From SZUA-229 sp964531165 (GTDB lineage Bacteria; Pseudomonadota; Gammaproteobacteria; SZUA-229), in assembly GCA_964531165.1 (NCBI GenBank), contig CAZHEA010000060.1, positions 1-19,660 on the forward strand: a stretch of DNA of 19,660 nt, read 5' to 3'. The notes under the pieces are model-generated. The model saw only the letters and a program-made list of their open reading frames with translations, made no database searches and was not told the origin of the DNA. Position numbers and translations under genes: made by a program. Positions 1 through 7,634 of the stretch are shown here, piece by piece. Numbering within the stretch: the stretch's first letter is position 1; each line of letters starts with the position of its first letter.

Positions 1-82
1 CGTCGGCTACGCGCTGGTCTACCGGGGTGGTGGCGGCGTAGTCGAAATATATGGGTAGGTTTAAGTCTGTCTTGTCACTCAC
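1..82 (-). CDS. iscS: Cysteine desulfurase IscS, 5' fragment
   Basis: Only the first 27 codons are present; the gene runs off the left edge. The translation contains LPIYFDYAATTPVDQRVAD, which matches the N-terminus of housekeeping IscS (PIYLDYSATTPVDPRVAE in E. coli, from memory). IscS is the PLP enzyme that removes sulfur from cysteine and passes it to the scaffold IscU for Fe-S cluster assembly. The start is GTG at 82-80: an in-frame TAA lies three codons upstream and a GAGAT ribosome site lies about 10 bases before it. It follows the other cysteine desulfurase by 19 bases, so the two are probably co-transcribed from the iscR promoter. iscU, iscA and hscBA would be expected further left but cannot be seen. 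Confidence 0.88.
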   Translation of the reverse strand, partial: MSDKTDLNLPIYFDYAATTPVDQRVAD

Positions 83-101
83 GATATCTTAATCTCTATA
101 G

Positions 102-1232
102 TTACAGTTGCTGGTTAATTTCATTAAGCGCGGCAATAAATTGCTGCACATCTTCAGTTGTATTCTGTTCGCCAACGCTTACGCGAATAGCGCCTCTAGC
201 GACTTGCGGTGCTACGCCCATCGCCAGTAAAACATGACTGGGTTCAGTTTTTGCGCTATCGCAGGCAGAACCACTGGACACGGCAAAGCCTTTTCTATCC
301 AGCTGCATTAGCAGGGCCTCACCATCTATACCCTCTAACGCGAACATAATTGTATTCGGCAATCGCGCCGCATCCTGCGAAAAAACGCAAATATCCGGCA
401 TTAATTGTAGCTGTTCCATTAACTGACTTTGTAATATCGCCATTGCCGATTGCCTTTGCTGCAATACCTGCGTGGCTAATTCAGCCGCTGCACCAAAACC
501 CACAATCGCCGGTAAATTTTCTGTGCCGCTACGTCTCTGCTTTTCCTGCCCGCCGCCGACGATTAAAGGCGCTAAATCGACATGACTGGCAGCCACTAAC
601 GCACCTGCTCCCAGCGGGCCATACAGTTTGTGCGACGACAGGCTCATTAAATCAAGCTTAAGCTGCGCAAAGTTAAGCGGCATTTTGCCCGCCAGCTGGC
701 AGGCATCTGTATGAAACAGCACATTACGATTAATCGCTTTTGCCGATTCAACTAATCCGCCAATATCCTGTAAAACACCGGTTTCATTATTCGCTGCCAT
801 CACCGATAGCATTTGTGTAGTATCGCTCATACTCGCCTGTAACGCGGCTTGAGTGATAACGCCCTGAGCATCTGCAGTAATTAAATTCAGTTGCCACCCC
901 TGCTCGGCCATAAGCTTAGCGGGCGCCGTTAACGAGGCATGTTCAATAGCACTAACCGCAATTCTGGCTTTAGTTGCTGTTGCGGCCAATGTACCGCGTA
1001 TTGCTAAATTATTGGCTTCCGTACCACCCGAAGTAAATATCACTTCTTTAGGTTGCGCACCCACCAGGTTCGCCACCTGCATTCTCGCCTGCTCCAGTGC
1101 ATCCCGGGTTAATCGTCCATAACGATGTACACTCGACGGGTTACCGTAAAGCCCCGTCATATAAGGCATCATGGCTTCCAGCACATCTGGATTGAGGGGG
1201 GTTGTCGCGTTGTGGTCCAGATATACCGGCAT
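102..1232 (-). CDS. NifS/IscS-family cysteine desulfurase (second copy)
   Basis: A 376-residue class V aminotransferase-fold PLP enzyme predicted to convert cysteine to alanine plus an enzyme persulfide. Visible active-site residues are His98 (in EHAS), Asp176 and Gln179 (HTDACQ), the PLP lysine Lys202 (SSHKLYGPLGAGAL) and the persulfide-forming Cys324 in SSGSAC. The SSGSAC type and the length are those of group I (IscS/NifS) enzymes, not SufS. It sits between iscR and a clear iscS, 34 bases after iscR and 19 before iscS. The start ATG has no good Shine-Dalgarno (AT-rich leader), so it may be translated less than its neighbours or depend on coupling. It is known from some gammaproteobacteria as an extra cysteine desulfurase in the isc cluster. 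Its specific partner is unknown; specialised sulfur delivery is an inference. Confidence 0.92.
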   Translation of the reverse strand: MPVYLDHNATTPLNPDVLEAMMPYMTGLYGNPSSVHRYGRLTRDALEQARMQVANLVGAQPKEVIFTSGGTEANNLAIRGTLAATATKARIAVSAIEHASLTAPAKLMAEQGWQLNLITADAQGVITQAALQASMSDTTQMLSVMAANNETGVLQDIGGLVESAKAINRNVLFHTDACQLAGKMPLNFAQLKLDLMSLSSHKLYGPLGAGALVAASHVDLAPLIVGGGQEKQRRSGTENLPAIVGFGAAAELATQVLQQRQSAMAILQSQLMEQLQLMPDICVFSQDAARLPNTIMFALEGIDGEALLMQLDRKGFAVSSGSACDSAKTEPSHVLLAMGVAPQVARGAIRVSVGEQNTTEDVQQFIAALNEINQQL

Positions 1233-1266
1233 ATTAATTATAATTCGTTAATTCAGGCTTATTGCA

Positions 1267-1773
1267 TCATGACTCGACAACAATAGCGCCAATTTTATCA
1301 TCAATATGAGCTTTGTCTAAACTACTTTCATGACCTTCTTTTTGCTGACGCCGCGCCACTTGCACTACATCACTGCGGGATTTCATTTCCGCAAGTGAGA
1401 TGCCATTTAAAAATTCGTGTATTTCCGTACTCAGCTCCTGCCATAGATCATGGGTCAGACACTGATACTGGTCGCCACTGCAGGAGCCTTCTCCACCACA
1501 GCTGGTAGCATCGTAACTTTCATCTACCGCATTAATAATTTGCGCCATAGAAATTTCATCTTCTGCTCGCGCCAGCGAGTAACCACCACCAGGACCACGG
1601 GTACTGGTGACAACATCATTACGTCGTAAGCGGGAAAATAGCTGTTCGAGATAGGAAAGTGAGATACCCTGACGCTGGGAAATTTCCGCGAGCGAAACCG
1701 GGCCGGTCTTGTGATGAAAAGCAAGATCTAATACAGCGGTAACCGCATAACGGCCTTTGGTGGTCAGTCTCAT
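1267..1773 (-). CDS. iscR: Fe-S cluster regulator IscR
   Basis: A 168-residue Rrf2-family winged-helix transcription factor. The N-terminus MRLTTKGRYAVTAVLDLA is typical of IscR, and the recognition region ISLSYLEQLFSRLRR follows at about 37-51. The [2Fe-2S] ligands are visible as Cys92, Cys98, Cys105 and His108. In family knowledge, the holo form represses its own isc operon at type 1 sites, while the protein with or without cluster acts at type 2 sites. A type 1-like site overlaps its promoter just upstream, which fits autoregulation. Cys98 and Cys105 are separated by six residues; I recall five in E. coli IscR. The C-terminal tail (about 145-168) is polar and slightly longer than in E. coli. 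An AAGAGA ribosome site precedes the ATG. It heads the iscR-desulfurase-iscS operon. Confidence 0.96.
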   Translation of the reverse strand: MRLTTKGRYAVTAVLDLAFHHKTGPVSLAEISQRQGISLSYLEQLFSRLRRNDVVTSTRGPGGGYSLARAEDEISMAQIINAVDESYDATSCGGEGSCSGDQYQCLTHDLWQELSTEIHEFLNGISLAEMKSRSDVVQVARRQQKEGHESSLDKAHIDDKIGAIVVES

Positions 1774-1796
1774 AACTCGTCTCTTGAACCTGGGGC

Positions 1797-1813
1797 AACC
1801 CGAAAATCGGGTT
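1797..1813 (-). promoter_or_regulatory. Hairpin in the iscR 5' leader
   Basis: A perfect 7-bp inverted repeat, AACCCGA-AAA-TCGGGTT, lies between the iscR -10 box and the iscR start codon. It falls about 10 to 27 bases after the expected transcription start. It lacks a U-tract, so it is not a normal terminator. It may be an RNA stem that stabilises or regulates the leader, or a DNA dyad bound by a protein; the CGGGTT arm resembles the arm of the adjacent IscR site. Confidence 0.45.
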
Positions 1814-1829
1814 ACTTAATCGTGGCGCA

Positions 1830-1863
1830 AGTATACTCAAACCCGAGTAATTTAGTCAAGTAT
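1830..1863 (-). promoter_or_regulatory. iscR promoter with overlapping type 1 IscR site
   Basis: On the minus strand, TTGACT (1859-1854) and TATACT (1835-1830) are separated by 18 bases, giving a strong sigma-70-like promoter. The 25 bases at 1863-1839 begin ATACTTGACT, continue AAATT, and end ACTCGGGTTT. Compared with the type 1 IscR consensus as I remember it (ATAsyyGACTrwwwyAGTCrrsTAT), they differ at only two positions. Holo-IscR bound here would cover the -35 box and spacer and block polymerase. This predicts repression when Fe-S clusters are plentiful and induction under iron limitation or oxidative stress. Confidence 0.85.
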
Positions 1864-1889
1864 TATAAAGCGAGCTAAGTCGCTAAAAT

Positions 1890-2696
1890 TTATAGCTTTT
1901 CAGTAGTGACTTGAGATGACTCATGGCTAGCATCGTCAGATTCGGTTTTAATTTCCAGATCACCCAGCTTTGGAATCTGAATATCATCCAGCTCCGCATC
2001 CAACGCCTTCAATGCCTTGCACATACGCTCCATCTTTTCGTCCATTACATGAATGTGATCGAGCATGCAGTTAATAGCAGTAGCCACCGGATCCGGTGCA
2101 TCCTGCGCCACACCGTAGGCATCAAAGCCCATTTTTTTGGCGGTTTTGGCCCGTTGATCGAGTTTTTCATCCGCTGCCTTTTCAATCACCCGCCCTGGCA
2201 CACCGATCACCGTTGCGCCTTCCGGCACATCTTTGGTGACCACTGCATTTGAACCAACCCGGCCCCCGGCTTTAATGGTAATTGGCCCCAGCACTTTTGC
2301 ACCGGCACCGATAACGACATTATTTTCCAGTGTCGGATGGCGCTTGCCTTTACTCCAGCTCGTACCCCCCAGCGTTACGCCATGGTAAAGCGTAACATCA
2401 TCGCCTATTTCAGCGGTCTCGCCGATGACAATACCGGTACCGTGATCAATGAAAAAGCGTCGGCCAATTTTAGCACCAGGGTGAATTTCAATGCCGGTAT
2501 ACCAGCGCACAAAATTGGATAGCACCCGCGCCAGCCATTTAAAATTCCGCTTATATAGTCCATGGGAAAGCCGATGAAAAATCAGCGCATGCACACCGGG
2601 ATAAGTGGTAATAATTTCAAAAAAATTACGCGCTGCCGGGTCACGGTCAAATACGCTATTTATATCTTCTTTCAGGTCTTTTAAAAATGAAGACAC
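1890..2696 (-). CDS. cysE: Serine O-acetyltransferase CysE
   Basis: This 268-residue enzyme makes O-acetylserine from serine and acetyl-CoA, the committed step of cysteine synthesis, so it supplies the substrate chain of the cysteine desulfurases next door. The N-terminal helical domain (about 1-65) carries DRDPAAR at 17-23. A left-handed beta helix of hexapeptide repeats spans about 68-170, with IDHGTGIVIGETA (His85) and KRHPT (His120) supplying the conserved active-site histidines. The start is GTG, with GGAGAG just upstream, and no ATG competes. The C-terminal tail (about 243-268) is acidic and serine-rich and ends in leucine rather than the isoleucine that E. coli CysE inserts into CysK. 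It lies 35 bases after the aminotransferase and 116 bases before iscR. The cysE-iscR pairing is also known from Azotobacter. Confidence 0.95.
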   Translation of the reverse strand: MSSFLKDLKEDINSVFDRDPAARNFFEIITTYPGVHALIFHRLSHGLYKRNFKWLARVLSNFVRWYTGIEIHPGAKIGRRFFIDHGTGIVIGETAEIGDDVTLYHGVTLGGTSWSKGKRHPTLENNVVIGAGAKVLGPITIKAGGRVGSNAVVTKDVPEGATVIGVPGRVIEKAADEKLDQRAKTAKKMGFDAYGVAQDAPDPVATAINCMLDHIHVMDEKMERMCKALKALDAELDDIQIPKLGDLEIKTESDDASHESSQVTTEKL

Positions 2697-2731
2697 AGGC
2701 TCTCCAGAGAAACTCTCAATATTAGTTAACG

Positions 2732-3910
2732 TTAATCTTTATATAATGTAAGAAAATCACCAATGCGGTCAAGTGCCAACTGCAATTTTTCTATCGGCTG
2801 GGTATAGGCAAAGCGCACATATTGACTGGCAGCATGCTCGCCGAAGTCGATACCGGGCGTAATCGCCACATAACACTGATGCAACAAGTTATGACAGAAT
2901 GCAAAACTATCATCACTAAATCGGGTGATTTTTGCATAAATATAAAATGCCCCGCCGGGCTTTACTCGCACCTCAAAGCCTAACGCAGTTAAACCATGCA
3001 ATAAAAAATCCCTACGTTTCTGCAATTCACCCCGCTGTGCATCCAGCACTTTCAGAGTATCGTCATCAAATGCGGACAATGCGGCATATTGCGAAATTGT
3101 CGGTGGCGCTAAAAACAGATTCTGCGCAAGACGATCAACCGGCTCTATAAAATCATCCGGCACAATCAACCAGCCAAGTCGCCAGCCGGTCATCGAGAAG
3201 AATTTTGAGAAGCTGTTAATCACGAAAATATTCCGGCTTAACGAGGCGGCACTAAAGTCCGGCTGGTCGTATACCAGTCCCTGATAGATTTCATCCACCA
3301 GTAAAATGCCATTTTTACGCTCTACCAACTCAATAATTTTTTGCATTTCATCTGCAGAAATTAAGGTACCAGTCGGGTTGGACGGCGATGCGATTAACAC
3401 GGCAGCCGTATTTTGTTGCCAATGCTGCTCGATAATGTCAGCGGTGAGCTGATAATCGCTCTGCGCATCAACCGCAATACAATAGGGAACCGCATCCAGC
3501 AAGCGCACAAAGTGTCGATTACAGGGGTATCCGGGATCGGCCATCAACACACTTTGCCCGGCATTTATCAACACCGACAGTGCCAGTTGTAAAGCACCGG
3601 ACGCCCCGGGAGTAATTATAATATTTTGCGCATTGACTGATGTGTTTAGGCGTTGCTGATAATAATCAGAAATTTTCTGCTTTAACTCAGGCAAACCGGT
3701 GGCAGCGGTGTATTTGGTTTTTTGCGATTCAATGGCGTTAATGGCCGCCGCACTTATATTGTCAGGTGTTGGAAAATCCGGTTCCCCCACCTCAAGGTGA
3801 ACCACATCATGACCTTTGACCTCCAGCTGTTTAGCCTGTGCCAGTAAGTCCATCACATGAAATGGACTAATACCCAGCATGCGCTTAGAAATAAAATGTG
3901 GTTTCATCAT
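2732..3910 (-). CDS. Class I/II PLP-dependent aminotransferase
   Basis: A 392-residue fold-type I aminotransferase. Visible features are the N-terminal VGEPDFPTPDNI (41-52), YTAATGLPELK (67-77), Asn178 in SPSNPTGT, Asp206 and Tyr209 in VDEIYQG, the PLP lysine Lys236 in SFSKFFSMTGWRLGW, and a carboxylate-binding Arg366 in VRFAYT. It belongs to the broad aspartate/alanine aminotransferase subgroup, and the substrate cannot be told from sequence. ATG codons occur at 3910 and 3907; either could be used. It appears to be the first gene of the minus-strand run leading to cysE, which may tie it to amino-acid supply for cysteine synthesis, though this is only an inference from position. The 88-base AT-rich gap to the divergent M23 gene must hold both promoters. 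Confidence 0.9.
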   Translation of the reverse strand: MMKPHFISKRMLGISPFHVMDLLAQAKQLEVKGHDVVHLEVGEPDFPTPDNISAAAINAIESQKTKYTAATGLPELKQKISDYYQQRLNTSVNAQNIIITPGASGALQLALSVLINAGQSVLMADPGYPCNRHFVRLLDAVPYCIAVDAQSDYQLTADIIEQHWQQNTAAVLIASPSNPTGTLISADEMQKIIELVERKNGILLVDEIYQGLVYDQPDFSAASLSRNIFVINSFSKFFSMTGWRLGWLIVPDDFIEPVDRLAQNLFLAPPTISQYAALSAFDDDTLKVLDAQRGELQKRRDFLLHGLTALGFEVRVKPGGAFYIYAKITRFSDDSFAFCHNLLHQCYVAITPGIDFGEHAASQYVRFAYTQPIEKLQLALDRIGDFLTLYKD

Positions 3911-3998
3911 GCAATCGTAACTCGAATATTATTTAAAACTAAACTATGATTAAATCGAATTTAATATTTAATTATTTTATACAGGCTCTGCTGACTAT

Positions 3999-4865
3999 AT
4001 GAAAACACATCTTAAAGCCGCACTCATACTTTCACTGATTTTTTATGGATTCGCTTTCCACTCAATTGCAATGGCGTTTCCACAATCCAACCCGGTCCCC
4101 GGGGGCATTGTACTGTTAGCGATCAATAAAAACCACAAACCGGACAGCGCCCGCTTTAAAAATAAAAAACTGGCGATGGTAAGTGATGCTGATAAACGCT
4201 ATTTACTGGTAGGCTTATCCCTCAGCACCAAACCCGGCAACTATACGATTAACATTGAAAATACCCAGGGCACAACTGACAAACTGAGTTTTGAGGTTAA
4301 GCCCAAAACCTATAAAGCCCAGTACTTAACCATTAAAAACAAGCGCAAAGTTAATCCTTATAAGAAAGACATGAAGCGCATTGAAACCGAAAGAAAACGC
4401 AAAGCAGCAGCAAAAACCAACTGGACAGACCACTCACCTGCGACAAGTTTCACCGTACCGGTCGATGGTCGCATCTCCAGTATCTTTGGCTTGCGTCGTT
4501 TTTTTAACCAACAGGCTCGTCGACCGCACACCGGACTGGATATTGCCGCCCCTGAAGGCACACCGATAAAGGCGGTTGAATCCGGCACAGTAATAGAGTC
4601 AGGCGATTTTTTCTTTAGCGGCAATATGGTGTATCTCGATCATGGCCAGGGTTTAATCAGCCTGTATGCCCATATGCACAGCATTAAGGTAAAGCCCGGC
4701 GATAAAATCGAAAAAGGCCAGATCATCGGTACTGTCGGTGAAACCGGCCGGGTGACGGGTCCGCATCTTCATCTCGCTATTATTGCCAATCAAACGCTGG
4801 TCGACCCGCTACAATTTTTACCTCAGCTTGAGGAAAAAGCAGCAGAATATTTTAAATCTGAATAA
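3999..4865 (+). CDS. Secreted M23-family metallopeptidase
   Basis: A 288-residue exported protein predicted to cut peptidoglycan cross-links. Residues 1-26 form a signal peptide (hydrophobic stretch, AMA before FPQS). A beta-rich N-terminal domain (about 28-112) with a Val-Pro-Gly-Gly-Ile motif is followed by a very basic linker (about 113-140). The M23/LytM domain spans about 150-275. Zinc ligands are His177 and Asp181 in HTGLD and His258 in HLH; the catalytic histidines are His225 (YAHMH) and His256. All are present, so it should be active, unlike the degenerate EnvC/NlpD types. It stands alone, transcribed away from the aminotransferase and 96 bases ahead of infA. The ribosome site before ATG is weak. 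The bond it cuts cannot be told from sequence. Confidence 0.93.
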   Translation: MKTHLKAALILSLIFYGFAFHSIAMAFPQSNPVPGGIVLLAINKNHKPDSARFKNKKLAMVSDADKRYLLVGLSLSTKPGNYTINIENTQGTTDKLSFEVKPKTYKAQYLTIKNKRKVNPYKKDMKRIETERKRKAAAKTNWTDHSPATSFTVPVDGRISSIFGLRRFFNQQARRPHTGLDIAAPEGTPIKAVESGTVIESGDFFFSGNMVYLDHGQGLISLYAHMHSIKVKPGDKIEKGQIIGTVGETGRVTGPHLHLAIIANQTLVDPLQFLPQLEEKAAEYFKSE

Positions 4866-4902
4866 TATATCCATATAATTAGCAAAAAAAGACTTAAAGC
4901 GC

Positions 4903-4930
4903 TTGCTTAATGCGTCAATTTATTGATAAT
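4903..4930 (+). promoter_or_regulatory. Candidate infA promoter
   Basis: TTGCTT (4903-4908) and GATAAT (4925-4930) are separated by 16 bases, placing the start of transcription near 4937 and leaving a leader that contains the GAGAAG ribosome site of infA. A better-looking pair, TTGATA (4923-4928) and TATGTT (4946-4951), would start transcription after the ribosome site, so it is less plausible. Confidence 0.35.
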
Positions 4931-4961
4931 TGGGCCGCATTATTATATGTTGAGAAGCTTA

Positions 4962-5180
4962 ATGGCAAAAGAAGAAGCATTACAGATGGACGGCACGGTT
5001 TTAGAAACTCTGCCTAATACCATGTTCCGCGTAGAACTTGAAAATGGTCATGTTGTAACGGCTCATATTTCAGGCCGTATGCGTAAGCACTATATTCGTA
5101 TTATGACCGGCGACAAGGTGACGATTGAAATGACACCTTACGATCTTGAAAAAGGCCGGATTGTATATCGCGAAAAATAG
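4962..5180 (+). CDS. infA: Translation initiation factor IF-1
   Basis: A 72-residue S1-type OB-fold protein that occupies the ribosomal A site of the 30S subunit during initiation. From MAKEEALQMDGTVLETLP to the terminal GRIVYREK it has exactly the usual IF-1 length and sequence. The open frame extends upstream to 4923, but the 13 extra codons are not IF-1-like, and GAGAAG at 4952-4957 is well placed for the ATG at 4962. It lies in convergent orientation to clpA, sharing a terminator. The infA-clpA neighbourhood is common in gammaproteobacteria. Confidence 0.98.
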   Translation: MAKEEALQMDGTVLETLPNTMFRVELENGHVVTAHISGRMRKHYIRIMTGDKVTIEMTPYDLEKGRIVYREK

Positions 5181-5200
5181 ATTGATATAAAATTTCCATG

Positions 5201-5234
5201 AAAAAGGCCGTGTAGTTATTACACGGCCTTTTTT
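5201..5234. terminator. Bidirectional intrinsic terminator between infA and clpA
   Basis: A perfect 9-bp GC-rich stem, GGCCGTGTA (5206-5214) with TACACGGCC (5220-5228), and a five-base loop. It is flanked by A5 on the left and T6 on the right, so it gives a U-tract on both strands. It lies 20 bases after the infA stop and ends 4 bases before the clpA stop, so it can end both convergent transcripts. Confidence 0.93.
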
Positions 5235-5238
5235 ATCT

Positions 5239-7503
5239 CTACCCGGCAACCGTCTCCTTAACCTGCACTTCAATCTGCAGATCATCGGTTTCCTTATTCA
5301 ACGTCACCTTCACCTCGCCACCTTTTGACAGGCTACCGAATAATAACTCATCCGCCAGCACACGCTTCAGGTGCTCCTGAATAACTCTGGCCATAGGACG
5401 AGCCCCCATATGCGGATCATAACCTTTCACCGCCAGCCAGTTACGCGCATTATTATCGACGTGCATGTTAACTTTCTTCTCTTCGAGCTGATGCTCAAGC
5501 TGAATAATAAACTTATCAACCACATTGCTGATAGTTCGCTCATCCAGCGCTTTAAACTGGATAATGCCATCGAGACGATTGCGGAACTCAGGCGTAAACA
5601 TGCGCTTCAGCTCTTCCATACCATCGGTGGCATTGTTCTGTTCGGTAAAGCCCATGGAGCGACGACTCATCATTTGCGCACCGGCATTGGTGGTCATAAT
5701 TAAAATGACATTACGAAAATCAGTTTTGCGGCCATTGGTATCGGTTAAGGTACCGTGATCCATAACCTGTAATAACAGGTTAAACACATCAGGATGGGCT
5801 TTTTCAATTTCATCCATCAGTAATACCGCATGCGGGTGTTTATTAATGGAGTCGGTTAACAAACCTCCCTGATCGAACCCCACATAGCCCGGAGGTGCAC
5901 CAATCAAACGTGACACCGTATGGCGTTCCATATACACCGACATATCAAAACGAATCAGCTCAATACCCAGTACTTTGGATAATTGCTTGGTGACTTCTGT
6001 TTTACCCACACCGGTAGGGCCGGAAAACAAAAATGAACCCACTGGCTGATCCGGATTACCCAGACCCGAACGCGCCATTTTAATTGCATCCGACATGGTA
6101 TCAATCGCTTCATCTTGCCCGAACACCACCAGCTTCAAATTACGTTTAAGATTTTTCAACACCGTAGTATCTGAAGATGACACGGTTTTCGCTGGAATAC
6201 GGGCCAGTTTGGCGATGATATTTTCAATATCGGTTACATTGATATTTTTTGACTTACCGTCGGTGTTATTCATATTGCGAAACGCACCCGCTTCATCAAT
6301 TACATCAATCGCCTTATCCGGCAAAAAACGGTCCATCATGTACCGACTGGATAACTCCACCGCCGATTTCAGTGCATTAAGACTGTATTTCACATTATGA
6401 TGACTTTCATAATGAGGCTTTAGGCCGCGCAAGATGTCTATTGTGTCAGCGACACTCGGCTCATCTACGTCGATTTTCTGGAAACGTCGGGTTAACGCAC
6501 GATCTTTTTCAAAAATCCCGCGAAATTCCTGATAAGTGGTTGAACCAATACATTTCAGCTCACCAGACGCCAGCATCGGTTTAATTAGATTAGACGCATC
6601 CATTACCCCTCCGGACGCAGAACCAGCTCCAATTATGGTGTGAATTTCATCAATAAATAAAATCGCCCCGGGGTCGTCTGCTAACTGCTTCAATACGCCT
6701 TTCAAGCGCTTTTCAAAGTCTCCACGGTATTTAGTGCCCGCGACCAGTGCACCTAAATCGAGCGAGTAAATGGTTGAGCCATGCAGGATTTCCGGCACTT
6801 CATCATCCACCACTTTTTTAGCCAGGCCTTCCGCAATCGCAGTTTTACCTACTCCGGCTTCTCCAACTAGTAACGGGTTGTTTTTACGCCGCCGGCATAA
6901 AATCTGCACCATCCGCTCAACCTCAGCACTGCGACCAATCAGCGGATCAATCTTGTTTTCCATGGCCTTCACATTGAGGTTTACCGCGTACTTATCTAAA
7001 GGCTGATTCTCTGTTTCTGCGGTATCGCCGACAGCCGGATCAATTTCGGGCTGATGCTCATCTTCTTCAGATATTTTAGAAATACCGTGGGAGACATAAT
7101 TGACAATATCGAGACGATTAACATCCTGCTGATGCAATAAATAAATGGCCTGAGATTCCTGCTCACCATAAATCGCGACCAGCACATTGGCACCGGTCAC
7201 TTCTTTTTTGCCGGATGACTGCACATGAAATACAGCACGTTGCAACACTCGTTGAAAACCCAGAGTCGGCTGCACTTCACCCACCTGATCTTCATGAAAT
7301 ACTGGTGTATTATCGTCAAGATACTGGGAAAGATCGCCTTTGAGGCGCGGTAAATCAGCACCGCAGGCTTTTAATACGGAATTGGCACTGCTGTTATCCA
7401 GTAAAGCCAATAACAAATGCTCTACCGTAATATATTCGTGCCGCTTATTTCGAGCTTCATTAAACGCAACGTTTAGTGATGCCTCTAGCTCCTTACTCAA
7501 CAT
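5239..7503 (-). CDS. clpA: ATP-dependent Clp protease unfoldase ClpA
   Basis: A 754-residue AAA+ unfoldase that forms a hexamer on ClpP and feeds it substrates, including N-degron proteins delivered by ClpS. The N-domain (about 1-142) starts MLSKELEASLNVAFNEA. The first AAA module has Walker A GEAGVGKT (214-221) and Walker B LFIDEIH (282-288); the second has GPTGVGKT (495-502) and LLMDEIE (561-567). There is no ClpB-type middle coiled coil, which separates it from ClpB. The ClpP-contact tripeptide is MGF (617-619), where E. coli ClpA has IGL. Length and order match the family. It follows clpS by 131 bases, a spacer longer than I recall in E. coli and containing dyad symmetry, so clpA may have some expression of its own. 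Confidence 0.98.
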   Translation of the reverse strand: MLSKELEASLNVAFNEARNKRHEYITVEHLLLALLDNSSANSVLKACGADLPRLKGDLSQYLDDNTPVFHEDQVGEVQPTLGFQRVLQRAVFHVQSSGKKEVTGANVLVAIYGEQESQAIYLLHQQDVNRLDIVNYVSHGISKISEEDEHQPEIDPAVGDTAETENQPLDKYAVNLNVKAMENKIDPLIGRSAEVERMVQILCRRRKNNPLLVGEAGVGKTAIAEGLAKKVVDDEVPEILHGSTIYSLDLGALVAGTKYRGDFEKRLKGVLKQLADDPGAILFIDEIHTIIGAGSASGGVMDASNLIKPMLASGELKCIGSTTYQEFRGIFEKDRALTRRFQKIDVDEPSVADTIDILRGLKPHYESHHNVKYSLNALKSAVELSSRYMMDRFLPDKAIDVIDEAGAFRNMNNTDGKSKNINVTDIENIIAKLARIPAKTVSSSDTTVLKNLKRNLKLVVFGQDEAIDTMSDAIKMARSGLGNPDQPVGSFLFSGPTGVGKTEVTKQLSKVLGIELIRFDMSVYMERHTVSRLIGAPPGYVGFDQGGLLTDSINKHPHAVLLMDEIEKAHPDVFNLLLQVMDHGTLTDTNGRKTDFRNVILIMTTNAGAQMMSRRSMGFTEQNNATDGMEELKRMFTPEFRNRLDGIIQFKALDERTISNVVDKFIIQLEHQLEEKKVNMHVDNNARNWLAVKGYDPHMGARPMARVIQEHLKRVLADELLFGSLSKGGEVKVTLNKETDDLQIEVQVKETVAG

Positions 7504-7545
7504 AACTTCGTCTCATCTTGTTATGAGTGGCGAGCCATCTAAATT

Positions 7546-7575
7546 GTGGCCCAGCCACTTTAATCAATTGATTAA
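7546..7575. repeat. Hairpin and 16-bp palindrome in the clpS-clpA spacer
   Basis: Two adjacent dyads are visible: GTGGC-CCA-GCCAC (7546-7558) and the perfect 16-bp palindrome TTAATCAATTGATTAA (7560-7575). On the transcribed minus strand the palindrome comes first, then the GC-rich stem, then AATTT, about 40 bases before the clpA start. Candidates are an operator, an attenuator-like stem, or an RNA-processing site between clpS and clpA; none can be chosen from sequence alone. Confidence 0.5.
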
Positions 7576-7634
7576 CCGATGCACTCGGCACAGATTAATA
7601 GCGTATTACATCGCGGTTTTGACACCGGCCGGTT

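Noticed and set aside
350..661. 103-residue plus-strand frame inside the cysteine desulfurase gene
   Set aside because: It lies wholly antisense to a well-conserved gene, has no ribosome site and resembles no family.
4923..4951. TTGATA-17-TATGTT as infA promoter
   Set aside because: Transcription would begin after the ribosome site of infA, so the alternative pair slightly upstream is preferred.
4923..4961. Upstream extension of infA by 13 codons
   Set aside because: The ATG at 4962 gives the exact 72-residue IF-1 and has a well-placed ribosome site.
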